A DNA stretch of 64,000 bases. It comes from Algivirga pacifica (GTDB lineage Bacteria > Bacteroidota > Bacteroidia > Cytophagales > Flammeovirgaceae). Positions 1-8,650 of the stretch are shown here, in pieces. The stretch lies in assembly GCF_039543525.1 (NCBI RefSeq), contig NZ_BAABJX010000009.1, positions 29,527 to 93,526 on the forward strand, read 5' to 3'. The position numbers were made by a program, and so were the translations under genes. Under the pieces are notes generated by a model. The model searched no databases. It was not told the DNA's origin and saw nothing but the letters and a program-made list of their open reading frames with translations. The first letter of the stretch is position 1, and every line of letters begins with the position of its first letter.

Positions 1-752
1 GCAGTGGTTCTGGCTAATAAACCGAAGATTCTGCCATAACGATTTTCATTGCCGCTACCATGGACTCTATCCAGGTGAGTATCTGTGATGACATTTTCCA
101 AATAAGGAACTTCCAGAAAGTCATTGTAGAAAATAGAATTGGTGGTATTAGGATGGTAAGGATCATCCAGGATTTCAGAGGATAGGATACCGCTGCTTGC
201 AGGAGCATAGTAAGCTCCACCTAAGATTGCCATACCGGCAGAAGTTCCTCCAATCGGTACCTTCTTAACTTGTATCAAATAGTTGAGTGCAGCTTCCACC
301 TCTGTGCCTTTCCAGTTGTTCATATAAGCGGTTTGGTCACCTCCAGCAATGAATACGGCTTCTGCATCTCGAATATATTGGGCGACAGTTGGGTCATTGG
401 CGCCTGCTGTATTGTCAATGGATAGTTCAGCCGCTGAGCTAATGCTGCTACTGAAGTTGCTCCATATCCAGCTAGCCTGACTGCCTGTACCTCCTGTTCT
501 GATCACTAGATAATCCCCTCCATCAGCATGGTTAAGAAACCATTGGGTGGCGGGAACTTCACTAGCTGCACCGGCTTCGGCTCCTCCTGCTAACAAGGTC
601 GCAAAGCTGGTGTTAATACTTCCGTGGCTATTGGGGGTGCCACCGGCAATGGAATAAGCGTAATTGTTTTTTCCTTTCTGTGCAATAGCAGAATAGGTTG
701 TAGTCGATAGTAGTGCGACAAGAAAGACAAGGATAAGTTGTAATTGTTTCAT
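1..752 (-). CDS. Cyanophycinase-like S51 peptidase, secreted (3' end outside window)
   Basis: The reading frame enters from the left edge and starts with ATG at 752-750, so about 250 residues are visible and the C-terminus is missing. The N-terminus (MKQLQLILVFLVALLS..) is a signal peptide. The peptidase S51 / class I glutamine-amidotransferase-like fold is recognised by GGDQTAYM (ligand loop), the nucleophile elbow GGTSAGM with its serine, and DTHLDRVH..GRIFGLLA, the histidine-containing motif typical of cyanophycinases. Family members cleave beta-Asp-Arg dipeptides from cyanophycin or act on other Asp-X peptides. Secretion suggests use of external polymer, but substrate is inferred only. 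No partner gene is visible upstream; repeats follow its promoter side. Confidence 0.85.
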   Translation of the reverse strand, partial: MKQLQLILVFLVALLSTTTYSAIAQKGKNNYAYSIAGGTPNSHGSINTSFATLLAGGAEAGAASEVPATQWFLNHADGGDYLVIRTGGTGSQASWIWSNFSSSISSAAELSIDNTAGANDPTVAQYIRDAEAVFIAGGDQTAYMNNWKGTEVEAALNYLIQVKKVPIGGTSAGMAILGGAYYAPASSGILSSEILDDPYHPNTTNSIFYNDFLEVPYLENVITDTHLDRVHGSGNENRYGRIFGLLARTT

Positions 753-806
753 CAATTATTGGTGTTAAAGTGTAAAGAATAAGTAAGCACACCCTAACTG
801 CTTATT

Positions 807-1037
807 TTGTTCAAGTTGTTTAATTGAGCTTTGCTCGTTCATGCTGTTTAGTTGAATTGTTGAATCTCACCTTCGGTGAGTTGATTCGAGTTGATATGTT
901 GTATGAGTATTAATCCATATCAACCAGCAATTCAACTCGAATCAACTCAATACGAAGTATTGAAATTGCAGACCCCTTGTAATGGAGTCAACTAAACAGT
1001 ATGAACGAGCGAAGCTCAATTCAACAGTATGAACAAG
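807..1037. repeat. Nested inverted-repeat element, family R1 copy 1
   Basis: A 231-bp imperfect palindrome without coding potential. Each outer arm carries two copies of a GTTCAtgcTGTTTAgTTG-like unit separated by a small hairpin (AGCTTTGCTC on the left, GAGCGAAGCTC on the right). The centre holds further hairpins such as TCACCTTCGGTGA and TCAATACGAAGTATTGA. A second copy with the same architecture lies at 18809-18984. No transposase is present, so it is MITE-like or REP-like. Confidence 0.8.
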
Positions 1038-1562
1038 AGTAGTACTATGGGGAATAGAAGGCAGGTATATTCCTGTAGAGAAATCACAAGAACATAAATG
1101 CAACGCAGTAGGGTAGGAATACTTACGCTGCTAATTGTCGAAGATTGGTTGCAATCCTCGCAGGTGAAGGTCACCAAGAAAAATAGTTCTTCTCAAATGT
1201 TGGAACATACCCGATGGAGTGATTAGTTAATAATTGCTTAATTATCGTTTAATGAAATATTATTTCAAAATTTTTGTTATAAAAATATTTAATATTGATA
1301 ATATATACTTTGGTGATAAAACCTATTGAATAGGGTGTGAGAGTGCTGTCACTAAATGATTATTGTTGGACGTTTATTACATAGAAACCACTCATAATGA
1401 AATGGTAAAGTGTTAGGAGTAATAGCGTATTTGTTTTTTATCAAAGTTCCTCGAACTTCATCGGATCATTTCATAGTTTATATAGGTAAAGGAGGGAGGT
1501 GATTGATACTCCAAGCAAGCTCTTATAATCTATTTACCTTATTTAAATCAAAAGATAACCCT
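1038..1562. other. Gene-free AT-rich region with small hairpins
   Basis: No reading frame here resembles a protein. Two hairpins sit side by side: CGAAGATTG/CAATCCTCG at about 1137-1158, and GGTGA/TCACC at about 1162-1174. A further hairpin AAGTTC-CTC-GAACTT lies near 1443-1458. A strong anti-SD-like stretch (AAAGGAGGGAGGTGATT) at 1488-1504 is too far from the ATG of the next gene (1563) to serve it normally. A fragment resembling the end of repeat family R4 (CTCCAAGCAAGCTCTTA) follows at about 1509-1525. Confidence 0.5.
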
Positions 1563-2558
1563 ATGAAAGTCGCAGTTTTCGGTACCCAATCTTATGATAA
1601 AGAATTTTTAGAAAAGGAGTCCAAGGACTCATCCCACAAACTGGTGTATTTTGACTCTCCTTTATCGATCATGACTGCCCCTTTGGCAAAAGGTTTTGAT
1701 GCAGTATGTGTCTTTGTAAACGATGATGTGAATGGAGAAGCAATTCGTGCTATAGCAGAGCTGGGAGTGAAAATTATAGCCTTACGTTGTGCTGGGTACA
1801 ATAACGTGGACTTGGATGAAGCGAAGCGACAAAATATTAAAGTGGTAAGGGTGCCAGCTTATTCACCTCATGCGGTAGCGGAGTATACCGTGGCATTGAT
1901 CCTGACCTTGAATCGCAAAACGCATAAGGCTTATAATAGGGTAAGGGAAGGGAACTTTTCCCTGGAACGACTCACGGGTTTTGACCTATATGGGAAAACA
2001 GTGGGCGTAGTCGGAACTGGAAAAATAGGGCAGATCTTTGCCGGGTTGATGAAGGGATTTGGTTGCCGTATTTTAGCCTTGGATGCTTACCCCAATAAGA
2101 AATTAGAAAAAGAAGGGTTGCTGAAATATGCAACCTTGAGTGACTTGCTGGAGCAATCGGACATTGTTTCCTTACATTGTCCTTTGACACCGGAAACCAA
2201 GCATATTATCGATGATCAAACGGTTTGGAGAATGAAGCAAGGAGCGATGTTAATCAATACTTCTAGAGGTGGGTTGATTGATACAGAAGCGGTCATTAGG
2301 GCTTTAATGAAAGGACACTTGGGGTATCTGGGAATGGATGTTTATGAGCAGGAAGAAGAATTGTTCTTTAAGGACCTTTCTGAGACATTGATCAGTGATG
2401 AGAAGTTAATGCAACTGGTTACTTTTCCCAATGTATTGGTCACAGGGCATCAGGCCTTCTTTACCGATACTGCACTCACACAGATCGCAAAAGTAACTAT
2501 CGATAATTTAACAGCCTTTGAGAAAGGAGAGGTGTTGGAGAATGAAGTCACCTTGTGA
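1563..2558 (+). CDS. ldhA: D-lactate dehydrogenase (NAD-dependent, LdhA type)
   Basis: Interconverts pyruvate and D-lactate with NADH in the cytoplasm, a fermentative or overflow reaction. The product (331 aa from this ATG) follows E. coli LdhA along its length: MKVAVFGTQSYD start, RCAGYNNVDLDEAK, VRVPAYSPHAVAEYTVALILTLNR, the Rossmann loop GVVGTGKIGQ, the catalytic Arg in NTSRGGLID, the Glu in LGMDVYEQEEELFF, and catalytic His in GHQAFFT. An in-frame TTG at 1503 would add 20 residues, but family homology begins at 1563. Glycerate 2-kinase follows 47 bp downstream, so a side activity on hydroxypyruvate is conceivable, yet the sequence is LdhA-like rather than GhrB-like. Confidence 0.9.
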   Translation: MKVAVFGTQSYDKEFLEKESKDSSHKLVYFDSPLSIMTAPLAKGFDAVCVFVNDDVNGEAIRAIAELGVKIIALRCAGYNNVDLDEAKRQNIKVVRVPAYSPHAVAEYTVALILTLNRKTHKAYNRVREGNFSLERLTGFDLYGKTVGVVGTGKIGQIFAGLMKGFGCRILALDAYPNKKLEKEGLLKYATLSDLLEQSDIVSLHCPLTPETKHIIDDQTVWRMKQGAMLINTSRGGLIDTEAVIRALMKGHLGYLGMDVYEQEEELFFKDLSETLISDEKLMQLVTFPNVLVTGHQAFFTDTALTQIAKVTIDNLTAFEKGEVLENEVTL

Positions 2559-2605
2559 TTTTTTAAATTAATGGTAGATTGCCTGTTCATTTTTGGATAT
2601 AACCT

Positions 2606-3931
2606 ATGATTGAACAGGCAAAAACTATTTTTAGGGCTGGAGTGGAAGCGGTAGATCCCCAACAGTTAATCGATCAGTATTGTACCTTGAAGGATGGGGA
2701 ATTTACGATTAGGGATACATCTTTTGATTTGTCATCTATAGAAGATGTATGGGTAGTTGGCTTTGGAAAAGCCTCGGCCCGTATGGCTTATGCATTGGAA
2801 AAATTATTGGGAAATTATGTCTCAGGAGGGGTTGTGATCACGAAATATGGACACCAATTACCATGCAAAACAGTCAAGATACGGGAAGCGGCCCACCCCG
2901 TGCCAGATGAACGTGGAGTGGAAGCCACCAAGGAGCTGATGCATTTACTCGAGCAAACCAGTTCCAGGGATTTGGTGATCACCTTGATTTCTGGAGGCGG
3001 TTCTGCATTATTAGTGGATGTGCCTTCAGAAGCGACTCTTAAAGACCTTATGTTGGCCAATGATTTATTGACGAAATCAGCAGCAAGCATCCATGAAATT
3101 AATACCGTAAGAAAGCATCTTAGTACGTTGAAAGGAGGACAGTTGGGGAGAGCAATCTATCCAGCCCAAGGACTAAGTTTAATATTGTCAGATGTACTTG
3201 GAGATGAGTTGAGTGTAATTGCCTCAGGTCCTACTGTAGCAGATGATTCTACTTTTTCCCAGGCAGTAGCTATTTTACAGGAATATCATTTATGGGAGAA
3301 ATTTCCAAATTCTCTAAAAGAACTTCTTAGAGAAGGGGTGGAAGGGAGACGTCAAGAAACACCAAAGAAAGAGGCGTTGTCTTTACAGCAAATGCAGAAT
3401 GTTCTTTTAGGGAGCAACCGAATGGCTTTAGAAGCATGTCAGGCAAAAGCGGAAGAACTAGGCTTTCAGGTAAAAATATTAACCTATGAATTCTCAGGAG
3501 AAACGCATGAAAGCATGGAACAGCTGTGGCAGCAGTTACAGCGAGAAATGGGATCATTGCGTAAGGAAGCTAGAAAACAACCTATTTGTTTTTTACTAGG
3601 AGGGGAAACGACCTTAAATGTTAGAGGTGATGGACTAGGAGGAAGAAATCAGCATAGAGCACTACTAGCGGCTGAACTGATACAAGGAGATCACTCCTGG
3701 ACTATCCTTAGTGCCGGAACGGATGGAACCGATGGACCTACGGATGCTGCGGGAGCAGTAGTCAACGGAACTACCGTTCAGGTATTGCAAAAAGAAGGAA
3801 AGGAGCTGTCTCAGTACAAAGAAGCCTTTGACAGCTACACTTATTTTAAAGATTCAGCCTTTCATATGATTACAGGGCCAACATATACCAATGTAATGGA
3901 CCTGATTGTGGCAGTGAATAATGGGCAGTGA
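2606..3931 (+). CDS. Glycerate 2-kinase (MOFRL/DUF4147 family)
   Basis: Phosphorylates D-glycerate to 2-phosphoglycerate with ATP, feeding lower glycolysis. The 441-aa product has the N-terminal GckA/TtuD domain (WVVGFGKASARM, AAHPVPDERGVEAT, LISGGGSALL, VRKHLSTLKGGQL, LSDVLGDELSVIASGP) and the C-terminal MOFRL domain (LLGGETTLNVRGDGLGGRNQ, AGTDGTDGPTDAAGA). Length is normal. It lies 47 bp after ldhA and is probably co-transcribed. The last codons (AVNNGQ-stop) are built from 7-nt repeats of the GCAGTGA type that continue downstream, so the C-terminus may have been reshaped by repeat invasion. Confidence 0.92.
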   Translation: MIEQAKTIFRAGVEAVDPQQLIDQYCTLKDGEFTIRDTSFDLSSIEDVWVVGFGKASARMAYALEKLLGNYVSGGVVITKYGHQLPCKTVKIREAAHPVPDERGVEATKELMHLLEQTSSRDLVITLISGGGSALLVDVPSEATLKDLMLANDLLTKSAASIHEINTVRKHLSTLKGGQLGRAIYPAQGLSLILSDVLGDELSVIASGPTVADDSTFSQAVAILQEYHLWEKFPNSLKELLREGVEGRRQETPKKEALSLQQMQNVLLGSNRMALEACQAKAEELGFQVKILTYEFSGETHESMEQLWQQLQREMGSLRKEARKQPICFLLGGETTLNVRGDGLGGRNQHRALLAAELIQGDHSWTILSAGTDGTDGPTDAAGAVVNGTTVQVLQKEGKELSQYKEAFDSYTYFKDSAFHMITGPTYTNVMDLIVAVNNGQ

Positions 3932-4015
3932 GCAGTGAACAATGAGCAGTAAACAGTGAATAATGAGTAAATGAGCAGTTATAAATGAAAATTAATCATT
4001 GAAAATTGAAAATTA
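3911..4015 (+). repeat. Degenerate heptanucleotide tandem repeat (GCAGTGA type) at a 3' gene end
   Basis: The sequence divides into 7-nt units such as GCAGTGA, ACAATGA, ACAGTGA, ATAATGA and, further on, AAATTGA variants, with one 8-nt unit. It starts inside the last codons of the glycerate kinase gene and runs in its sense direction. With the opposite array at 4059-4128 it could form a long hairpin between the two convergent genes. Confidence 0.85.
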
Positions 4016-4058
4016 TTAAATGCTTCAATGTCAATAATTTACATGCAAAATATCAATT

Positions 4059-4128
4059 TCACTGCTCACTGCTCACTGCTCACTGCTCACTGCTCACTGC
4101 TCACTGCTCACTGCTCACTGCTCACTGC
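4059..4128 (-). repeat. Perfect heptanucleotide tandem repeat, 10 copies
   Basis: Ten exact copies of TCACTGC on the plus strand, i.e. GCAGTGA in the sense of the minus-strand hydroxylase gene. The array begins at that gene's TAG stop codon. Same unit as 3911-4015, 17059-17093 and 20734-20817. Confidence 0.95.
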
Positions 4129-5060
4129 TAAAGTTGTGTAGGCAATACGAAAACCAGGTACCCAGCAAGAATAAATAACATATACTTCAAGGTATAGTAA
4201 ATAGGTTTATTTTGTTCCTTGATTTTCTTGCCTAGTACTCGGAATTGATACAGGTATTTAAATGCCTTGTTTAGTCCACCCACTCGGTCACTTTCGCTGT
4301 TTGGAGATTCAGCAGAAGCTAGAATGAGCCAAGAGAAAAAGCGATTGAGCCAAATGCCAATAAAACTCCACATAGGGCGTTCGATATCGCAGAAGAAGAT
4401 CAATCGGTCTTTTTCCGTATTGTTTTCGGCAAAATGAATATAGGTTTCGTCGAATAGAACGTCTTCTCCGTCTCTCCAGGAATAGGCTTCTTGGTCGACC
4501 ACAATGCGGCAGTTTTCATCGTTAGGAGTAATCAAGCCAAGGTGATAGCGTAGGGATCCTGCATAGGGGTCACGGTGCTGGGGAAGCTTGCTTCCAGCAG
4601 GAAGTACCACAAACATGGCTGCTTTGATTCCCGGTGTTTGTTGTATCATCTCGATGGTTTTAGGACAATGCGCAACAGCAGAGGGGTGAAAGTCATTATA
4701 CCAACGAATATAAAAGCGCTTCCATCCTCTCCTGAAAAAAGAATTAAAGCCAATGTCATCGAACTTGTCTGAGCCCTTGATCATTTCTTGTTGTTCGAGT
4801 TTTAGCGCTTCTTCTCGGATGGTCTCCCAATTGTCTTTGAAGACTTTTAGCTGAGGAAAGTCTTTTAAAGAAAGGTAAGGAGTTCCCGGTACCGAAGAGA
4901 ATAAGTACATGAGAGAGTTAATCGGAGCCATAAAGGTAGAATGGTCCGTTAGCTGTCGAAGAAAAGAATGACGGTGTTTTCCTCTGAAATGAATATAAAG
5001 AGCGGATGTAATAAGAAAAGCAATAGCAAAGAATTGCCAAGTGAGTAGATAGTTTAGCAT
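4128..5060 (-). CDS. LpxO-like aspartyl/asparaginyl beta-hydroxylase family protein, membrane anchored
   Basis: Predicted Fe(II)/2-oxoglutarate-dependent dioxygenase that hydroxylates an acyl chain of lipid A or a related membrane lipid at the inner membrane. The 310-aa product has an N-terminal membrane segment (MLNYLLTWQFFAIAF..), the AspH/LpxO core with LPQHRDPYAG (HxD iron ligands), RIVVDQEAYSW, VLFDETYIHFAENNT (distal His) and RLIFFCDIERPM, and a C-terminal membrane helix (KYMLFILAGYLVFVL). The ORF is open 50 codons further upstream, but that part is AT-rich and unlike the family, so the ATG at 5060 is chosen. The exact lipid substrate is not deducible. Confidence 0.8.
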   Translation of the reverse strand: MLNYLLTWQFFAIAFLITSALYIHFRGKHRHSFLRQLTDHSTFMAPINSLMYLFSSVPGTPYLSLKDFPQLKVFKDNWETIREEALKLEQQEMIKGSDKFDDIGFNSFFRRGWKRFYIRWYNDFHPSAVAHCPKTIEMIQQTPGIKAAMFVVLPAGSKLPQHRDPYAGSLRYHLGLITPNDENCRIVVDQEAYSWRDGEDVLFDETYIHFAENNTEKDRLIFFCDIERPMWSFIGIWLNRFFSWLILASAESPNSESDRVGGLNKAFKYLYQFRVLGKKIKEQNKPIYYTLKYMLFILAGYLVFVLPTQL

Positions 5061-5312
5061 GGTATAATAGGGTATTGGATAATGAATCTTAATTGAATTA
5101 TTTAATGGTATGGCTAATCTGTAAATTTTTATTGATAAACAGAATGCCCTAGTAATTATACAAAAAAGTATTAGAATTACAGGATAATTCTTTGAATTAA
5201 TAAAAAGCAATCAAGAACATTAGAGGTCTTGATATATCTTTGAAAAATTGAACATACGGTAGACCACATTGTTATATCAAGAATACTTTTGCTATTCGCT
5301 GATTGATTTTAA

Positions 5313-5333
5313 ACGATAAGCGACAAGCGATAA
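5313..5333 (+). repeat. Short heptad repeat (GCGATAA type) just before a start codon
   Basis: Three 7-nt units ACGATAA, GCGACAA, GCGATAA end 13 bp before the ATG of the ABC exporter. Similar arrays precede mogA, the first amidohydrolase, ggt and the metal ABC ATPase. Confidence 0.7.
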
Positions 5334-5346
5334 ACATAGAAGAACG

Positions 5347-7089
5347 ATGAGCAAAACAAAAACCAATGTAAAGATCGGAGAGGTATTCCGAACGATTGTA
5401 TGGCCCCGAAGAAAACTACTATTACTGGGGTTAGTACTGATTATCATCAGTAAAGTAGCGGGATTGATATTGCCCGGAGCGAGTAAGTACCTGATAGATG
5501 AGGTGATTGTCAACGGAGACTTAGAGCTATTGAAAAAACTGATTCTGATCGTGGTGCTGGCGATTGTGGTACAGTCGGTGACTTCCTTTGCCTTGACCCG
5601 TCTGTTGAGTGTGGAAGCCCAATACCTGATATCTCAATTGAGGGTAAAAGTACAGCGCAAGATCTTAACCTTGCCAGTGGCATATTTCGATAGCCAAAAG
5701 TCGGGAGCATTAGTGTCCAGAATCATGAGTGATGTGGAAGGCGTGCGAAATCTGGTAGGTACGGGATTGGTACAAATGATCGGAGGAATTATCACTTCCG
5801 TAATTTCCCTGTTTCTCCTAATCCGGATTTCTCCGATCATGACCGTCTATGTATTGATTCCTGTAGGAATCTTTGCTTTTGTTTCCATGAAAGCCTTTTC
5901 CTTTATCCGTCCGATCTTTCGCAAGAGGGGAGAGATCAATGCAGCAGTAACCGGTAGATTGACTGAAACACTGAATGGCGTAAGGGTCATCAAGGGCTTT
6001 AATGCAGAAGCTCAGGAAGTGAAGACCTTTGAGAATGGGGTAGAGGAGCTATTCCAGAACGTCAAGAAAAGTTTGACCTCTACAGCATTGGTGACCAGTT
6101 TGGGTACGCTGTTGCTGGGATTGGCCAGTGTGGGTATTATGGGTATCGGTGGCTACCTGATTGTTCAGGGTGAACTGACCATTGGTGATTTCCTTGCTTT
6201 TACGCTTTATCTAGGATTTATGATTGCGCCTATCGTACAGATGGGAAATATCGGAAGCCAACTAACAGAAGCATTTGCCGGATTGGACCGAACGGAAGAA
6301 ATCATGAACATGTCACCAGAGGAAGATGATACAGAGCACAAGACAGCTTTACCAAGGGTTCGTGGAGATGTGAAGTTCGATCAGGTATGTTTCTCTTATG
6401 AAGAAGGGAGTGAAGTATTGCACGATATCAGCTTTGAGGCCCCGGCAGGAACGGTAACAGCCTTGGTCGGTACCTCAGGTTCCGGAAAGTCTACCATCGC
6501 TAGTTTGGTGGCCTCTTTTCTGAAGCCAGATAGCGGAAGTATCACCGTAGACGGACAAGACTTGTCCAACGTGCAGCTCCAAAGCTTTAGAAGTCAGTTG
6601 GGCGTAGTATTGCAAGATGACTTCCTGTTTGAGGGGACCATCCGTGAAAATATTCTTTTTGCCCGTGCCGATGCTACCGAGGAGGAGTTGATGAACGCCG
6701 TACAAGCCGCTTATGTCAACGAGTTTACTGACCGTTTTGAACAAGGGTTGGATACCGTCATTGGTGAAAGAGGTGTTAAGCTATCCGGTGGGCAACGTCA
6801 GCGTATTGCTATCAGTAGAGCGATCCTGGCAGATCCCCGTATCCTTATTCTGGATGAAGCGACCTCCAATCTGGATACCGAAAGTGAGGCTTACATCCAG
6901 AAAAGTTTGAATGAGCTGATGAAAGGAAGAACCACCTTCGTGATTGCTCACCGTCTAAGCACCATTCGTCAGGCGACCAATATCCTGGTGATTGAGCAAG
7001 GACAAATTGCCGAGCAAGGAACGCACGAGGAACTGATACAGCGAGAAGGAAGGTATTATGATTTGTATACCTATCAGGCTAGAATATAA
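5347..7089 (+). CDS. ABC exporter half-transporter (MsbA-like, fused TMD-NBD)
   Basis: Inner-membrane type IV ABC exporter that works as a homodimer to move lipids or other hydrophobic cargo outward. The 580-aa product has six predicted membrane helices in residues 15-310 and a nucleotide-binding domain in about 335-575. Walker A is GTSGSGKST, the Q-loop is in GVVLQDDFLF, the signature is LSGGQRQR, Walker B is ILILDEATSNLD, and the switch His is in VIAHRLST. Length matches MsbA/LmrA-type half-transporters. It stands alone, with a heptad array before the ATG and a hairpin-T-run terminator after it. Cargo cannot be read from sequence. The adjacent LpxO-like gene hints at envelope lipid, but that is only context. 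Confidence 0.88.
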   Translation: MSKTKTNVKIGEVFRTIVWPRRKLLLLGLVLIIISKVAGLILPGASKYLIDEVIVNGDLELLKKLILIVVLAIVVQSVTSFALTRLLSVEAQYLISQLRVKVQRKILTLPVAYFDSQKSGALVSRIMSDVEGVRNLVGTGLVQMIGGIITSVISLFLLIRISPIMTVYVLIPVGIFAFVSMKAFSFIRPIFRKRGEINAAVTGRLTETLNGVRVIKGFNAEAQEVKTFENGVEELFQNVKKSLTSTALVTSLGTLLLGLASVGIMGIGGYLIVQGELTIGDFLAFTLYLGFMIAPIVQMGNIGSQLTEAFAGLDRTEEIMNMSPEEDDTEHKTALPRVRGDVKFDQVCFSYEEGSEVLHDISFEAPAGTVTALVGTSGSGKSTIASLVASFLKPDSGSITVDGQDLSNVQLQSFRSQLGVVLQDDFLFEGTIRENILFARADATEEELMNAVQAAYVNEFTDRFEQGLDTVIGERGVKLSGGQRQRIAISRAILADPRILILDEATSNLDTESEAYIQKSLNELMKGRTTFVIAHRLSTIRQATNILVIEQGQIAEQGTHEELIQREGRYYDLYTYQARI

Positions 7090-7112
7090 AATTATAGACT
7101 ATAGTACAAAGT

Positions 7113-7157
7113 ATTGTCATAGCACAGGGCATCGCCACAGCACAGGGCATCGCCCTG
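7113..7157 (+). repeat. Repeat family R3 (AGCACAGGGCATCGCC), two units plus hairpin
   Basis: Two near-identical copies of AGCACAGGGCATCGCC in tandem; the second, with the CTGTG that follows it, folds into CACAGGGC-ATC-GCCCTGTG. The same unit forms a longer tandem array at 36775-36880. Confidence 0.8.
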
Positions 7158-7167
7158 TGTTTTTGTT
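7140..7167 (+). terminator. Rho-independent terminator of the ABC exporter gene
   Basis: Perfect 8-bp stem CACAGGGC/GCCCTGTG with ATC loop, followed by TTTTTGTTT. It is built from the R3 repeat unit. Confidence 0.75.
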
Positions 7168-7229
7168 TGTATGCAACCTTTCCTATCCCACCTCCATCCT
7201 ATTGTAATGCTAGTCTTTTATGATTAAAT

Positions 7230-7244
7230 TGCAACACTGTCGCA
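7230..7244 (+). promoter_or_regulatory. Imperfect palindrome, candidate zinc-repressor (Zur) operator
   Basis: TGCAACACTGTCGCA is a 6-3-6 dyad (TGCAAC/GTCGCA, one mismatch) ending 16 bp before the ATG of a COG0523 gene. COG0523 genes are often Zur-regulated. The assignment to Zur is inference. Confidence 0.45.
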
Positions 7245-7260
7245 TTTAAATATAAAAAAC

Positions 7261-8478
7261 ATGAAAGGCAAATTACCCGTAACCGTTCTAAGTGGTTTTC
7301 TTGGAGCAGGAAAAACGACATTACTTAATCACATCCTACACAATAAAGAGGGCTTGAAAGTGGCCGTGATCGTCAACGATATGAGCGAGGTGAATGTGGA
7401 TGCTGAATTGGTAAAAAGTGAGAATACGCTATCCCGAACGGAAGAGAAGTTGGTAGAAATGAGTAACGGTTGTATTTGCTGTACACTGCGAGAAGACCTG
7501 ATGATTGAGGTGGAGCGTTTGGCGAAGGAAAACCGCTTTGACTACTTGTTGATTGAAAGTACCGGAATTAGTGAGCCGATTCCTGTAGCCCAAACATTCT
7601 CATTTATCGATGAAGAAAATGGGATAGACCTTTCTAGATTCAGCTACATAGATACCATGGTGACTGTAGTGGACGCTTTTAATTTCTTCAAGGATTTTGG
7701 AAGTCCAGAAACCTTAATGGATAGGGAGCTGACTGATATCGATGGGGATTACCGTACGATTGTAAACTTATTGACAGACCAGATAGAGTTTGCCAATGTG
7801 ATCATTTTGAATAAAACCGACTTGGTGAGCGAAGAGCATCTTGGTTTATTAAAAGCGGCAATACACAAATTAAATCCTTCTGCTCGTATTATAACATCCA
7901 GCTATAGTAAAGTGGCTCCTAAAGAAATCCTTAATACGGGATTATTTGATTTTGAAGAGGCAGAGCAAAGTGCTGGTTGGATTGAGGAGCTCAATAAAGG
8001 AGAGCACACCCCTGAAACGGAGGAATATGGGATTTCTTCCTTTGTTTACCGCAGCAATAAACCGTTCGATCCAGACCGCTTCTGGATCTATATTCAAACC
8101 ATGTTCCCGAATACGGTTATTCGAAGTAAGGGACTATTCTGGTTAGCTTCAAGACCAGGGCAAGCGTTGGTTTGGAGTCAGGCAGGTGGTTCCCTAAAAG
8201 CAGATAGTGCAGGAGTATGGTGGAGTAGTATGCCTCGTGAAAAGCGAGTGCAATATTTGGCTTATATCGAAAATAAAAAGATAATCGAAGAAAGTTGGGA
8301 CGATAGATTTGGTGATCGAAAAAATGAAATCGTATTGATTGGCCAGGATATGGATCAGGAGCAAATTAAAGCCGATCTCGACCAGTGCTTGCTGACAGAG
8401 GAAGAGCTTGCTAAGGGCAACTGGAAACAAGACTATGAGGATGCGTGGCCAGTAGAAAGGACTTATCCTTTGGATTAA
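7261..8478 (+). CDS. COG0523 CobW/ZigA-type GTPase metallochaperone
   Basis: Cytoplasmic G3E-family GTPase expected to deliver a metal, usually zinc, to target enzymes. The 405-aa product shows the P-loop GAGKTTLLNH, the metal-binding CXCC motif in NGCICCTLRED, the base-recognition motif NKTD (IILNKTDLV), and the C-terminal CobW_C domain from about residue 270 (GISSFVYRSNKPFDPDRFW). The CXCC loop and long C-terminal domain fit the ZigA/YjiA group rather than ureG or hypB. It is monocistronic. A dyad directly upstream suggests metal-responsive repression, making a zinc-starvation role the leading hypothesis. Confidence 0.88.
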   Translation: MKGKLPVTVLSGFLGAGKTTLLNHILHNKEGLKVAVIVNDMSEVNVDAELVKSENTLSRTEEKLVEMSNGCICCTLREDLMIEVERLAKENRFDYLLIESTGISEPIPVAQTFSFIDEENGIDLSRFSYIDTMVTVVDAFNFFKDFGSPETLMDRELTDIDGDYRTIVNLLTDQIEFANVIILNKTDLVSEEHLGLLKAAIHKLNPSARIITSSYSKVAPKEILNTGLFDFEEAEQSAGWIEELNKGEHTPETEEYGISSFVYRSNKPFDPDRFWIYIQTMFPNTVIRSKGLFWLASRPGQALVWSQAGGSLKADSAGVWWSSMPREKRVQYLAYIENKKIIEESWDDRFGDRKNEIVLIGQDMDQEQIKADLDQCLLTEEELAKGNWKQDYEDAWPVERTYPLD

Positions 8479-8538
8479 CTATAGTGTTTAAGGTTAATAT
8501 TGTCGCTGTCTACGGATAATATACAGTTTAGAGATGCG

Positions 8539-8599
8539 ATGTAATGGGTTATCGCTTATTGTTTATAAACGATAACCAATAAGCGATAACCCATTACAT
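8539..8599. repeat. Perfect 23-bp inverted repeat with 15-nt loop
   Basis: Arms 8539-8561 and 8577-8599 are exact reverse complements. The loop and right arm contain heptads ACGATAA, CCAATAA, GCGATAA. It lies between the COG0523 gene and mogA, and would form a very stable RNA hairpin ending 51 nt before the mogA ATG. Confidence 0.9.
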
Positions 8600-8650
8600 G
8601 GTGTCCATTTGATGTATCAGTTAATTAACGATACGAGCAGATTTTTTAAG

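Noticed and set aside
1060..1200. Structured RNA or riboswitch
   Set aside because: Hairpins are present but no conserved motif of a known class was recognised, and no gene follows in a fitting position.
1503..1562. Extended LdhA N-terminus from TTG 1503
   Set aside because: The 20 extra residues lack homology and the DNA is a repeat fragment.
4059..4128. CRISPR-like array
   Set aside because: Seven-nt units with no spacers, and no cas genes in the window.
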